Assembly (NCBI GenBank): GCA_024281315.1
Contig: JAJSAE010000036.1
Span: 1-42,353, forward strand
DNA: 42,353 bases
Origin: an archaeon
GTDB lineage: Archaea > Thermoplasmatota > Thermoplasmata > JAJSAE01
Reading direction: 5' to 3'
The first letter of the stretch is position 1, and every line of letters starts with the position of its first letter. Shown in pieces: positions 9,538-18,075 of this stretch. Both the position numbers and the translations under genes were made by a program. Below the pieces are notes generated by a model. The model had not been told where the DNA came from, made no database searches, and was given only the letters and a program-made list of their open reading frames with translations.

Positions 9538-10422
9538 TTACTCCCTCCAGTCCAGCCCTATCGTCCTCATTCCAACCTTCGGGATGAGCGGCATCTTTCT
9601 CTTATGAACGCTCTTTTTTACCATGCTGTCCACCTTTCCGACCAGTTCGATTGGCAGGCCGTTTTCCTCCGAGATCTCTTCGCATGTTTTCAGCATCTCG
9701 ATGCCGTGAAGGATGGTATCCAGTGTTCCGTAGTCCATTCCGAGTTCATCCTCGTCCGTCTGGCCCGCCCATAGACCCGCACTCGGCTTTCTCTTTACGA
9801 TGTGGTCGGGAACTCCCACTTTTCGGCCCATCTCCCGTACCTGCCTCTTGTAAAGGTCTCCGATAGGTGCAAAATCGCACCCTCCGTCTCCGAACTTGGT
9901 AAAGTATCCTGTAAGAAGCTCGCTCTTGTTTCCGGTCCCCATGACAACCCTGCCTTCGGTAGCCGCAACATGAAAGAGGAAAATCATCCTAACTCTTGCC
10001 TTTATGTTGCCCAGAGCCTTTTTCTTTGCATCCTCATCAAGAACATCATTCTGGAGGAGTCTTTCCAGAACTTTAACGGCGGGACTTATGTCCTTTTCCT
10101 CGTATTCTATGCCTGTTTCCTCTGCAAATCCGAGAGCTATCTCCCTGTCCTGCGGGTCAGAGTCGTCAGTAGGCATGATCAGAGCCTTCACTCTCTTCTC
10201 TCCGATGGCCAGTTTGCAGAGCATCGCTACCAGTGCCGAATCAATGCCCCCGCTGAGACCGAGAACAACACCGTTCGCTCCGGCCTCATCCACCTTCCTG
10301 CGTATGAAATCCGTAATAACAGTTTCTGTCATAGGGGGAAGCTTCAGGGCCGACGAACCGGGCCGGGAATTGCTGCTGTTCATGAGACCCCATTGGAGCG
10401 ATGTAATATTAACTTTTCCCAT
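9538..10422 (-). CDS. nadE: NH3-dependent NAD+ synthetase
   Basis: Amidates nicotinic acid adenine dinucleotide to NAD+ using ATP and ammonia. The PP-loop SGGIDS is at residues 57-62. GTGNKSELLTGYFTKFGDGG is the substrate-binding stretch typical of NadE. No glutaminase domain is present, so the ammonia-dependent form is inferred. The ORF start (ATG 10422) lies inside the last codons of the upstream glycosyltransferase with AGGGGCGA before it. An internal ATG at residue 31 (MTETVITDF) would give the more usual N-terminus but has no ribosome site. It faces the lar genes with no intergenic gap. Confidence 0.93.
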   Translation of the reverse strand: MGKVNITSLQWGLMNSSNSRPGSSALKLPPMTETVITDFIRRKVDEAGANGVVLGLSGGIDSALVAMLCKLAIGEKRVKALIMPTDDSDPQDREIALGFAEETGIEYEEKDISPAVKVLERLLQNDVLDEDAKKKALGNIKARVRMIFLFHVAATEGRVVMGTGNKSELLTGYFTKFGDGGCDFAPIGDLYKRQVREMGRKVGVPDHIVKRKPSAGLWAGQTDEDELGMDYGTLDTILHGIEMLKTCEEISEENGLPIELVGKVDSMVKKSVHKRKMPLIPKVGMRTIGLDWRE

Positions 10423-11587
10423 TCGCCCCTTTCATTTTGTAGTCCTCTACGACCTCTTCATAGAGTTTCAGGAGACGCCGGGCGCACAATCGCCTGGAGT
10501 AGTGTTTTGCCGTCTCTATTCCTGCCTTTATGATGCTTCCGGGAGCGTCCGCCGCCTTCAATGCCGCATTGGCGCAGGATTCCGGGCTGTCGTCAAACAG
10601 ATATCCGTTTTTTCCATCCTCAATGAAGTCTGGGATCGCCCTGTATTTTATTCCTGCAACCGGCGTTCCGACGGCCATTGCTTCCAGAGCCACAAGTCCC
10701 TGCGTCTCGAACTTGGATGGGAAAACAAAGGCATCGGCCATACTATAAAAGGCTGCGACCTCTCCGTCGCTAACGAAACCCGGGAAGCGTATTTTATCGT
10801 CAACGCCCACCTCTTCGGCGTATTTCATGCATTTCTTTCTTGAGGGGCCGTCCCCAACCATTACCAGAACAGAGTCCGGCCTCTCTTTGATAATCAGAGG
10901 GAGTGCGTCTATGAGAAGTTTCAGGTTCTTTTCTTCCCCCATCCTTCCCACATAAATAAATACGGTTTTGTCCTCAAGCCCGAGACGCATGCGCACTTTC
11001 GAGCCATCCACCCCCTCGTGAAAGCGCTCTGGATCTATTCCTGACGGTATTATTGCGCCTTTTTTGATGTTCGGAGCCAGTTTTCTTATCTCTTTCAGTA
11101 TAGGGGAGGAAGGAGTTATTACAGCGGACGACCTTTGAAGAAAAACTCTGAGATACAGGTTACTGAGCGGCTCCACAAGCTCGTATGGAATTATCGGGAA
11201 GTAATACTTCAGCCCCTCGGTTACCATGGTGTGGAATGTAAGAACCACGGGGATGCCCAGCTTTCGCCCCTGCATCATGCTCTTGAATCCCATGAATGCG
11301 ATTCCGTGGCTGTGTATTATATCAACACCGAGAGAGGAGAGTATTCTCTTCAGGTCCGTTGGGAAAATAGCCATTCTGTATTGGGGGTACCAGTAGAATT
11401 CCCTCGCCTTCAGGAGATAAACATGGTCGTCGTTGTATTCGTCGGCCATCCTGCGTTTTACATCTTCGGGCGCAAATATGAATACTTCATGCCCCATATC
11501 CCTGAGTTCTTTCACTGTATTGGTCATGGAGGTTATTACCCCGTCTCTTGTCGGATAATAGGTATCGGTGAACATCGCTATTCTCAT
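10409..11587 (-). CDS. GT4-family glycosyltransferase
   Basis: Retaining glycosyltransferase with the GT-B fold, 392 residues from the ATG at 11587. The TTG two codons earlier used by the ORF track is less likely. The N-terminus MRIAMFTDTYYP followed by GVITSM is the acceptor-side Rossmann half. The nucleotide-sugar half shows YVGRMGEEKNL (about 217) and the EX7E motif in FETQGLVALE. The best relatives are diacylglycerol glucosyltransferases and mannosyltransferases acting on lipids at the membrane, but acceptor and donor cannot be read from sequence. A TATA box lies about 29 nt before the ATG, predicting a leaderless mRNA. The end overlaps the nadE start. Confidence 0.88.
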   Translation of the reverse strand: MRIAMFTDTYYPTRDGVITSMTNTVKELRDMGHEVFIFAPEDVKRRMADEYNDDHVYLLKAREFYWYPQYRMAIFPTDLKRILSSLGVDIIHSHGIAFMGFKSMMQGRKLGIPVVLTFHTMVTEGLKYYFPIIPYELVEPLSNLYLRVFLQRSSAVITPSSPILKEIRKLAPNIKKGAIIPSGIDPERFHEGVDGSKVRMRLGLEDKTVFIYVGRMGEEKNLKLLIDALPLIIKERPDSVLVMVGDGPSRKKCMKYAEEVGVDDKIRFPGFVSDGEVAAFYSMADAFVFPSKFETQGLVALEAMAVGTPVAGIKYRAIPDFIEDGKNGYLFDDSPESCANAALKAADAPGSIIKAGIETAKHYSRRLCARRLLKLYEEVVEDYKMKGANGKS

Positions 11588-11611
11588 GGTCAATGCCCTA
11601 TATACGATGAA

Positions 11612-11622
11612 GATATTTAAAG
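11612..11622 (-). promoter_or_regulatory. TATA box of the glycosyltransferase-nadE unit (leaderless)
   Basis: The minus strand reads CTTTAAATATC, centred about 29 nt before the ATG at 11587. Transcription would therefore start at or next to the ATG, and no ribosome site is present, which agrees. Confidence 0.6.
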
Positions 11623-11631
11623 GTTCGATGA

Positions 11632-11644
11632 TACTTATTTATAC
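11632..11644 (+). promoter_or_regulatory. TATA box of orc1/cdc6 (leaderless GTG)
   Basis: CTTATTTATACG is centred about 27 nt before the GTG at 11665. It is back to back with the glycosyltransferase promoter in only 77 bp. No Shine-Dalgarno sequence precedes the GTG, supporting a leaderless transcript. Confidence 0.55.
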
Positions 11645-11664
11645 GGGAGCGTGCATTCGTCGTT

Positions 11665-12837
11665 GTGTCATCGTTCAAGCAAAGTTCGAGAAGCGTCTTC
11701 AGCGACCGCAGCATGCTTGCATTCGAGTATGTGCCGAAGGAGCTGGTTCACAGGGATAACGAGATGCAGAGGCTCTTTGCGATAATCTCTCCCCTTCTGG
11801 AAACCGGTGGAAGATCCGCGGCATTGACCGGCGGAGTCGGGACGGGAAAAACATCCCTTGCCAAGAGGTTCTGTACCGATTTCTCCGACTATGCGGCGGA
11901 CAGGGGGAAATGCGTGGAATTCGCGGTTGTGAACTGCAGGCAAAAAGCAAGTAACCCAGCGGCCATGCTCAAAATCCTGCGATATTTTGACCCTCATTTT
12001 CCGGACAGAGGTTTTTCGGTCCCGGAGATGCTGGAGATACTCAGGAATCACATCAGGAACAGGGAATGCCACTTCGTCGTCGTCCTTGACGAGGTGGATG
12101 TTCTGGCAAGGCGCAGCGGAACCGACCTCATATACAATCTTTCGAGATTCGAGGAGGATTCGGTCGGAGGGAGAAAGAATCTCTCACTCATACTCATCTC
12201 ACAGCATCTTCCGGCGGAGTTTCTGGACGAAGCCATTCTCAGCACGGTGAAGAGAAGTAACACTATTCATTTCAGGCCCTATAATGCCGATGAGCTCTAC
12301 GATATAACCATGCAGAGGGCAGCCCTTGCACTCTACCCCGGAGCCGTGGAAGAGGAGGCCATACATCTAATATCCGAGATTGCCGCCGAGAAAGGGGATG
12401 CCAGATTCGCCATAGAACTACTTGAAACCGCAGGAATGCTGGCTGATGAAAGGGGCATGGAGAGGGTTGGTGTTGAAGAGGTGAGAAGTGCCAAGGCGGA
12501 AACATACGGACTTATAACCGCAGACAGGCTTGCGGAGCTGGAGAAACACAAACTTCTCGTTCTTCTGGCAATCTCCCGCATTATACGGGGACGAATTCAT
12601 GTGACCACAGGAGAACTTGAAAAGGAATACGGGGCGGTCTGTGAGGAGCACGGGGAGGAGCAGCGGGGGCACACCCAGTTCTGGAAATATCTGAACGACC
12701 TGGAGATTCTCGGCATTCTGGACCGGCGAATTTCCGGAAAGGGACAGGCGGGAAATACCTCTCTTCTTACAATAAGGGATGTGGCGGCAGAAGACCTGAG
12801 TGAAGCGGTAAAAAGCATCCTGAGTGGAAAGAAATAG
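11665..12837 (+). CDS. cdc6: Orc1/Cdc6 replication initiator
   Basis: AAA+ ATPase that recognises the archaeal origin and loads the MCM helicase. Walker A GGVGTGKTS is at residues 56-64 and Walker B VVVLDEVD at 138-145. The C-terminal part (about 290-375) is the winged-helix DNA-binding region. At 390 residues it is of normal length. The GTG start is chosen from the TATA spacing, and an internal ATG at residue 17 is possible. It ends with TAG immediately followed in frame by TAA. No clear origin recognition boxes are seen in the short flanks, so this window does not itself establish an origin. Confidence 0.93.
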   Translation: MSSFKQSSRSVFSDRSMLAFEYVPKELVHRDNEMQRLFAIISPLLETGGRSAALTGGVGTGKTSLAKRFCTDFSDYAADRGKCVEFAVVNCRQKASNPAAMLKILRYFDPHFPDRGFSVPEMLEILRNHIRNRECHFVVVLDEVDVLARRSGTDLIYNLSRFEEDSVGGRKNLSLILISQHLPAEFLDEAILSTVKRSNTIHFRPYNADELYDITMQRAALALYPGAVEEEAIHLISEIAAEKGDARFAIELLETAGMLADERGMERVGVEEVRSAKAETYGLITADRLAELEKHKLLVLLAISRIIRGRIHVTTGELEKEYGAVCEEHGEEQRGHTQFWKYLNDLEILGILDRRISGKGQAGNTSLLTIRDVAAEDLSEAVKSILSGKK

Positions 12838-12915
12838 TAAAAAAACATGGGGTCTTCTGCGCATATTTGTCTTATGAAATTAACATCGCTATAATTTGTG
12901 ATAGTACGAGGATAA

Positions 12916-12927
12916 CCCTTATATAGG
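12916..12927 (+). promoter_or_regulatory. TATA box of the DUF835 gene
   Basis: CCTTATATAGGG is centred about 39 nt before the ATG at 12961. The predicted leader of about 12 nt carries GGAGG as ribosome binding site. Confidence 0.55.
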
Positions 12928-12960
12928 GCAACAGGTGATGGATGAATTGCGGAGGCATAC

Positions 12961-13494
12961 ATGAGTAAAAAAAGCGATCCCGAACTGGAATCCGGAGTAA
13001 CCTATCTCATCAAGGAGGCGAAGCCCTACCTCTCTACGAAACTGTTTCAGAGCGTTATTAATAGCGGTCTCCCCGGCCTCACGGTCACACGCCTCTACCC
13101 GGAGAAACTTGAAGAAGAGTACGAGATAGGAAAGGAAGGGGTGCACAGCATCTGGCTCAGCAGAGCGCTGGGGGAGAATAATATGGACCCGGTGAAAATA
13201 GGGCCGCTGGCAATGAAGATCGAGAATTTCATAAATGAGCACGATTCCTCTATAATTCTTCTGGAAGGGATAGAATATCTTATGCTCGTAAACGGATTCG
13301 ATGTGGTTCATAGGTTTGTGGAGTATGTACATGAAAGGATTGTCAGCTCCGACTCCATACTGATTATCTCCGTGAGTCCAAATGCCTTCGAAGAGAGAGA
13401 AATGGCCCTTCTGGAGAGAAACAAGGAGATAATAGATATGCCCCTCATAACATTCTCGGAAGGCGACGCCATACTTGACCTGTTGAAGCAGTAG
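12961..13494 (+). CDS. DUF835 domain protein
   Basis: 177 residues, nearly all DUF835: an N-terminal YLIKEAKPYLSTKLFQSVINSGLPGLTVTR segment followed by alternating strands and helices (IILLEGIEYLMLVNGF, ILIISVSP). The fold resembles P-loop ATPases of the KaiC/RecA type but no Walker A is present. DUF835 proteins are common in Thermococci and Thermoplasmata, often linked to sensory modules. No transmembrane helix is visible. A clear GCGGAGG precedes the ATG. It stops with TAG, and the next in-frame stop is a TAA 21 codons later. The role is unknown. Confidence 0.8.
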   Translation: MSKKSDPELESGVTYLIKEAKPYLSTKLFQSVINSGLPGLTVTRLYPEKLEEEYEIGKEGVHSIWLSRALGENNMDPVKIGPLAMKIENFINEHDSSIILLEGIEYLMLVNGFDVVHRFVEYVHERIVSSDSILIISVSPNAFEEREMALLERNKEIIDMPLITFSEGDAILDLLKQ

Positions 13495-13600
13495 AATAGG
13501 ACTCTTCATAAGACAAACAGAAAAAAATGGAACCGGAAGGAAAGCTTATGGATTTAAATGCAAAAATAAGCTCACTCAATGTATGCCTTCCTTCAAAAAC

Positions 13601-13612
13601 AATTAAATATCC
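13601..13612 (+). promoter_or_regulatory. TATA box of the TPR gene
   Basis: AATTAAATATCC is centred about 37 nt before the ATG at 13643, within a 148-bp gap. Confidence 0.45.
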
Positions 13613-13642
13613 CGCCTCCTTCCGTTTTTCCAAGGTGTGAAG

Positions 13643-14530
13643 ATGTCCGAAGAACTCAAAGGCCCAGCCCTGCCCCCCTGCCCCCTCTCCAGAAGGATTA
13701 CACCGGAGGAGAACATATGCTCGGACTGCCCGGTGAGCCGGGATGATAAGCCGAGGGATGCGGTTCTTAAGTGCCTTGACCATCTCGCCGGATTCGAGCT
13801 TTTTTCAGTAACGGATTGGGTTCTTTCCAGTCCCCTTTCGGCCGTCCACGGCGTTCTGCTGGAGGTGAACACGGCTATTGACCACGGTGACGGCAGCCTT
13901 AAAGACATAAGAGAGAGATTCTCCGGCCCGGTGCGGGAGATTGCCGCTTCTCTGGACCGCGCCGCCGCCTTTTCCGGTCCGGAACGCATCATGCTTCTGG
14001 GAGATTCCCTCTTTTTCACGCTCAATTACGGGGAGGCCCTTGAGTTTTACAGTGAGTATTCGAGGCAGATGCCCGAAGACCCGGTAGGCTGGAACAACTG
14101 CGGCCTCGCCGCTTCACGGGGCGGGAATGACGCGCAGGCGGTGGAGTTCTACAAGAAGGCGGTTTTTCTCGACAGGGAATACTCCATAGCGTGGTTCAAT
14201 CTCGCCAAGGCCCTTAGCCGTATGAAGGATTATGAAAGGTCCGCAAAAGCATTTGAAAAGGTGGTGGCCCTTGATCCCGAAAACATAAGCGCATGGAACA
14301 ATCTCGGCGTGATGTATAGCAGGCAGGGGAGGTATCAGGAGGCGGTTCGCTGCTACAATAAGGCCGTGAACATAAAGGACGATTATGTGTGGGCGTGGTG
14401 CAACAAGGGGATTGCGCTAGCCGCTCTCGGTTTTCCCAAGCGGGCCAGAAAGGCGTTCATAAAGGCACTGGAAATTGACCCGGACTTCAAAGGGGCACAG
14501 GACGGCCTCAATACGCTGGCCGGCAACTGA
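13643..14530 (+). CDS. Tetratricopeptide-repeat protein with N-terminal cysteine cluster
   Basis: 295 residues from ATG 13643, which is preceded by AAGGTGTGA (the track's GTG lies inside this). About four TPR units run from residue ~115 to the end, seen as repeated W/Y-N-x-G/A...A...F-x-K-A patterns (VGWNNCGLAA, IAWFNLAKAL, SAWNNLGVMY, WAWCNKGIAL). The N-terminus has CPLSRR...CSDCPVSR, a small cysteine cluster that might bind zinc. It is probably a cytoplasmic scaffold for protein-protein contacts. Partner and pathway are unknown. It converges on purQ with a 36-bp gap. Confidence 0.8.
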   Translation: MSEELKGPALPPCPLSRRITPEENICSDCPVSRDDKPRDAVLKCLDHLAGFELFSVTDWVLSSPLSAVHGVLLEVNTAIDHGDGSLKDIRERFSGPVREIAASLDRAAAFSGPERIMLLGDSLFFTLNYGEALEFYSEYSRQMPEDPVGWNNCGLAASRGGNDAQAVEFYKKAVFLDREYSIAWFNLAKALSRMKDYERSAKAFEKVVALDPENISAWNNLGVMYSRQGRYQEAVRCYNKAVNIKDDYVWAWCNKGIALAALGFPKRARKAFIKALEIDPDFKGAQDGLNTLAGN

Positions 14531-14566
14531 GTTTTGTCTTTATTGTACCCTTATGGCACCGTTTCC

Positions 14567-15394
14567 TCAGAATGTCCTTCTCACATAATCCACTATGGAT
14601 TCGAAGATGGCCCTGCCGGCTCCCTCCGCTATTTTCTCCCGTGTCCAGTCCGGGTGCGTATAGGGGGTGAAGACCCTTTCGGGATGGGGCATCATTCCCA
14701 GAACGGTTCCAGACGGGTTTGTGATTCCAGCAATGTTTCCCTCTGTTCCGTTGGGGTTCCACGGATAGCCAACGTCCTCGTTCCCCTCTGGATTGACATA
14801 CCTGAACACTATCTGGTCGTTATCCTCCAGCCTCCGCATTATCTCGTCCCTCTTTTTAGGTGCGAATGTCAGCTTCCCCTCTGCATGGGCCGAGGGTATG
14901 AGCCTTATGTCGCCATACGGTATTTTGCTTGTAAATTTCGAGTTACCTCTGTTCACATGCTTTAAGAGAGTGGGCCGGCATTCGAACCTTGAGGAGTCGT
15001 TGGTGAAGAGTGCGGCCTCCGGCTGCTTTGCCACCGCGCTGTCCAGCCCGGGCAAGATTCCCAGCTCCACCATTACCTGAAAGCCGTTGCATATCCCTAT
15101 CATTGGGTATCCGTTCTATATGTACTCCTTCAGGTCGCTTTCCAGCTTGCTCTTTATCCTTGCGGCCAGTATGGCTCCCGCTCTTACATAGTCTCCCGCG
15201 GAAAACCCTCCGGGGAACATGACAATCTGATAATCGGAGAGCTTTCTGGCATCCCTTATACCGCTGACCGTGAGCTGCTTGAGGTGCACATATTCCGGGG
15301 CCGTTCCAAGGGTCTTGAAGGCCTGAAACGACTCGTCCTCGCAGTTCGTCCCCTCGATTCTGAGAATTGCAACCCTTATATCTTCAACATTCAT
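14567..15394 (-). CDS. purQ: Phosphoribosylformylglycinamidine synthase, glutaminase subunit, with in-frame TAG
   Basis: Class I glutaminase that feeds ammonia to PurL in purine synthesis. The reading frame spans 276 codons in one phase but is split in the track by a single TAG at codon 93 (15118-15116). Before it are RVAILRIEGTNCEDES and the oxyanion region MFPGGFSAGDYVRAG. Just after it comes the nucleophile motif GICNGFQ, and near the end MPHPERVF supplies His and Glu. Codons on both sides read normally (KEYI-TAG-NGYPMIG), so one base change from GAG, AAG or CAG would explain it. The options are amber readthrough, recent pseudogene or sequence error. An ATG five codons after the TAG lacks a ribosome site. 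purL ends 4 nt upstream. Confidence 0.85.
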
Positions 15395-15398
15395 TCTA

Positions 15399-17729
15399 TC
15401 ACCCCATCAGCTCCCAGAGAGTATTCTGCCAGGCCTCTCTCGTCCCGTTTACATCAGTATCAATCAGCAGCCGCTCACCATTCCGGACGATAATTTTTTC
15501 TCCTGCCGTTCTCCCTATTTCCGCAGCATCGGGCAGTATGGCCAGCAGTCTCTCCCTGTTCTCCGGGGCAACTTCAATAAGCCATCTCGTTGGGGATTCC
15601 GAGAACAGGAGCACATCGTCCAGGAGGCCCGCTTCTTTCATGCTGGACAGGTCTATCTCCGCTCCGATATCGCCTCCGAGACACATCTCCGTAATGGCCA
15701 CGGCCAGCCCCCCGTCCGATATGTCGTGGGCCGATTCTATGAGCCCTTCATTCATGGCCTTCAGCATACCCTCGCCCGTATTTTTCAGGCGTTCCAGATT
15801 CACATCCGGAACCTTTGCGGACGAGCCGCCGTAAAGTCTGTAATAGAGGCTCCCTCCCATCTCTTCTCCGGTGTTTCCCACCATGAATATTAGTTTTCCA
15901 TTGCCCTTCATATCCGTTGTAACGGCCTTTCTTATGTCGTCGATTATTCCCGTGCCCAGAACGGTTATTGTGGGGAGTATGGAGCCGTCGTGGGACTCGT
16001 TGTAGAAACTCACATTGCCCGAGGGGACAGGTATTCCGAGATATGCGCACGCCTCCCCCAGCCCTCTCACGGCCTCTCTGAACTCCCACATCCTTTCGGG
16101 CACCTCCGGATTTCCGAAGTTCAGGCAGTCGCTTATGGCCTTCGGCCTCGCACCCACAGCTATGAGAGCGCGATAGGCTTCGTCCATTGCCAGTTTTCCT
16201 CCGCGATACGGGTCTATTGCGGTGGTCCACGGGCTCGTTGCCGTGGATACGGCCAGCCCTCTGTATGAATTGGGGAGCGGTTTAAGAACGGAGGCATCTC
16301 CGTGGGACCATTTACCAGTCTTTCCCTGAAGCGGTTTTATCACGGTGGCGGCCCTGACCTCGTGGTCGTACTGCCTTATTACCCAGTCTCTGCTGGAAAC
16401 ATTCTGGTCTGCGAGCATTTTCATAAGGGCTTCGGTGTAATCGCTCACGGCGGGCCTCTTTTCTTCTATCTTCGTCTCCGGCCGTCTTGCAGGCCTGTCG
16501 TACGCGGGGCATTCGGTGAAGAACTCCAGATCTATCTCGGCCACCTTCACCCCTTTGAAATTGATTTTCACAATCTTTTCCGGTATCACTCTTCCAACCA
16601 CATTGGCCTCCACATCGTACAGGTCGAAGACCTCCATCACCTTATCGAGATTGTCTGGGTGAATCGCAAGCATCATTCTCTCCTGAGACTCGGATATCCA
16701 CATCTCCCACGGGAGCATGTCGTCCTCCTTCAGAGGAACCTTATCCAGCTCAACCTCCGCACCGTAGCCTCCGGCAAGGGCCATCTCGCCGATGACGCAA
16801 GAAAGCCCGCCGCCGCCGAGGTCCTTCATCCCCTGCAGAAGGCCCAGGTCGGCAACCTCAAGGCACGCATGGATTACCGGTTCCTCCGTTATTGGGTCCC
16901 CTAACTGAACAGCGCCTCTGGATTCCGTTTCGGACTTTTCCGTGAGGACGGTGGATGCGAAGGTGACGCCGTGGATCCCGTCCCTTCCGGTCCTTCCGCC
17001 CACAAGAACGAAGAGGTCTCCCGGCTCTTTAACCGCATTCTTCTGGATGTTCTTCTCCTTCGCAATGCCGACACACCCCACATTTACAAGGCAGTTTCCG
17101 GTGTATGAGTGGTCGAAATAGACACCGCCGCTTATGGTGGGGATTCCCAGCCTGTTGCCGTAGTCCCTGATACCGCCAACCACGCCTGAAAAGAGATACC
17201 TCGGATGTTTGATTCCCTTCTGGAGTTCCTCCGGTTTCGTGTCCAGAGGGCCGAAGTATATCGGGTCTATGAGGCCGATTGGCTGAGCCCCCATACAGAG
17301 GACATCCCTTACGATTCCGCCGATTCCCGTGGCAGCCCCTCCATAGGGCTCCACCGCAGAGGGGTGGTTGTGGGATTCAATCCTCAGGGCGTAGCCGTGA
17401 CTCTCGTCGAAGCGCATCACTCCAGCATCTCCTCTGGAGAGGACATCTTCGTTATCTATGCCGCCGAAGTACTTCACCAGAACGGCCTTGGAGCTCTTGT
17501 AGCACGCGTGCTCGCTCCACGCCTGTCCGAGGGCCTGCATTTCGAGGTCACTGGGATTTCTCCCCTCGTTTCTGAAATAGGCTTGTGCCCGCTTCATCTC
17601 GTCGAGATTGAGGCCAAGCTCCATCTTCTCGCTGATCTCCATGAGTTTTTCATCGCATGCATCCAGGAGTGAGACATCGAAGAACGGAAACGGAGCGTCC
17701 CTTTTTATGTAAAAATCATCCATCATCAT
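15399..17729 (-). CDS. purL: Phosphoribosylformylglycinamidine synthase, synthetase subunit
   Basis: ATP-dependent amidation of FGAR to FGAM, in complex with PurQ and PurS. 776 residues from the ATG that overlaps the purS stop (ATGATGATGG). The third ATG, 6 nt after GAGGG, is an alternative. The track's upstream start lies wholly inside purS. Signature elements are ESHNHPSAVEPYGGAATGIGG in the first half, GGGGLSCVIGEMALAGG near the middle and DISDGGLAVAITEM in the second half, showing both AIRS-like halves. The length suits the archaeal small-type PurL that needs separate PurQ and PurS. Confidence 0.95.
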   Translation of the reverse strand: MMMDDFYIKRDAPFPFFDVSLLDACDEKLMEISEKMELGLNLDEMKRAQAYFRNEGRNPSDLEMQALGQAWSEHACYKSSKAVLVKYFGGIDNEDVLSRGDAGVMRFDESHGYALRIESHNHPSAVEPYGGAATGIGGIVRDVLCMGAQPIGLIDPIYFGPLDTKPEELQKGIKHPRYLFSGVVGGIRDYGNRLGIPTISGGVYFDHSYTGNCLVNVGCVGIAKEKNIQKNAVKEPGDLFVLVGGRTGRDGIHGVTFASTVLTEKSETESRGAVQLGDPITEEPVIHACLEVADLGLLQGMKDLGGGGLSCVIGEMALAGGYGAEVELDKVPLKEDDMLPWEMWISESQERMMLAIHPDNLDKVMEVFDLYDVEANVVGRVIPEKIVKINFKGVKVAEIDLEFFTECPAYDRPARRPETKIEEKRPAVSDYTEALMKMLADQNVSSRDWVIRQYDHEVRAATVIKPLQGKTGKWSHGDASVLKPLPNSYRGLAVSTATSPWTTAIDPYRGGKLAMDEAYRALIAVGARPKAISDCLNFGNPEVPERMWEFREAVRGLGEACAYLGIPVPSGNVSFYNESHDGSILPTITVLGTGIIDDIRKAVTTDMKGNGKLIFMVGNTGEEMGGSLYYRLYGGSSAKVPDVNLERLKNTGEGMLKAMNEGLIESAHDISDGGLAVAITEMCLGGDIGAEIDLSSMKEAGLLDDVLLFSESPTRWLIEVAPENRERLLAILPDAAEIGRTAGEKIIVRNGERLLIDTDVNGTREAWQNTLWELMG

Positions 17730-17971
17730 CCCTCGATGCTGTTGCTGTAGTTCTGAATCACCGGGTTGGCCAGCAGTTTCCGGCACATCTCGTCGGCGTC
17801 CCGCGCGGCCTTCTCCCTGTCATCGGTCTCCATCTCAACCATGAACACCTTCACTGTCCTGACGGCCTTTATACCGTCAAAACCAAGGAGTTCCAGCGTC
17901 TTCTTCACATTCTTTCCCTCGGGGTCTGCCACCCCTTTCTTGAGTTCTATTCGTATCTCGGCCCTGAGCAT
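17726..17971 (-). CDS. purS: Phosphoribosylformylglycinamidine synthase, PurS subunit
   Basis: Small bridging subunit that holds PurL and PurQ together and helps carry ammonia. I start at the ATG giving MLRAEIRIELKKGVADPEG, because GGTGA lies 5-6 nt upstream and the TATA box (CTTAAATATC) is about 34 nt upstream. That gives 81 residues, the family size. The track's longer start would run through the promoter. It contains the usual ..LGFDGIKAVRTVKVFMVEM core. It is the first gene of purS-purL-purQ. A degenerate copy of its promoter and first codons is found 395 bp upstream. Confidence 0.93.
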   Translation of the reverse strand: MLRAEIRIELKKGVADPEGKNVKKTLELLGFDGIKAVRTVKVFMVEMETDDREKAARDADEMCRKLLANPVIQNYSNSIEG

Positions 17972-18011
17972 GAGGTCACCGTTTCGGGGAAAGGAGAGGA
18001 GATATTTAAGA
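17936..18011 (-). repeat. Copy A of a ~75-bp duplication (functional purS promoter and start)
   Basis: This stretch, from the TATA box through the first purS codons, aligns without gaps to 18331-18406. By hand I count 9 mismatches in the 70-bp core. It contains the working purS start. Confidence 0.8.
18000..18011 (-). promoter_or_regulatory. TATA box of the purSLQ operon
   Basis: The minus strand reads CTTAAATATCTC, about 34 nt before the purS ATG, leaving a leader of about 9 nt that contains GGTGA. Confidence 0.6.
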
Positions 18012-18075
18012 GTGCGCTGGAATTTCATTATCGAATTGAAGCAACCCATTTTTCCTATTAAAAGTACTATGACCT

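Noticed and set aside
12913-12930. Near-palindrome CCCTTATATAGGG as an operator
   Set aside because: It coincides with the TATA box, is only four matched bases per arm, and is easily explained by chance.
11588-12960. Replication origin beside cdc6
   Set aside because: No repeated origin-recognition boxes or AT-rich unwinding region are visible in the short flanks. The AT-rich bits are explained by promoters.
14567-15103. purQ as two independent genes
   Set aside because: Both pieces are in one frame, the second lacks a ribosome site, and only together do they make a glutaminase.
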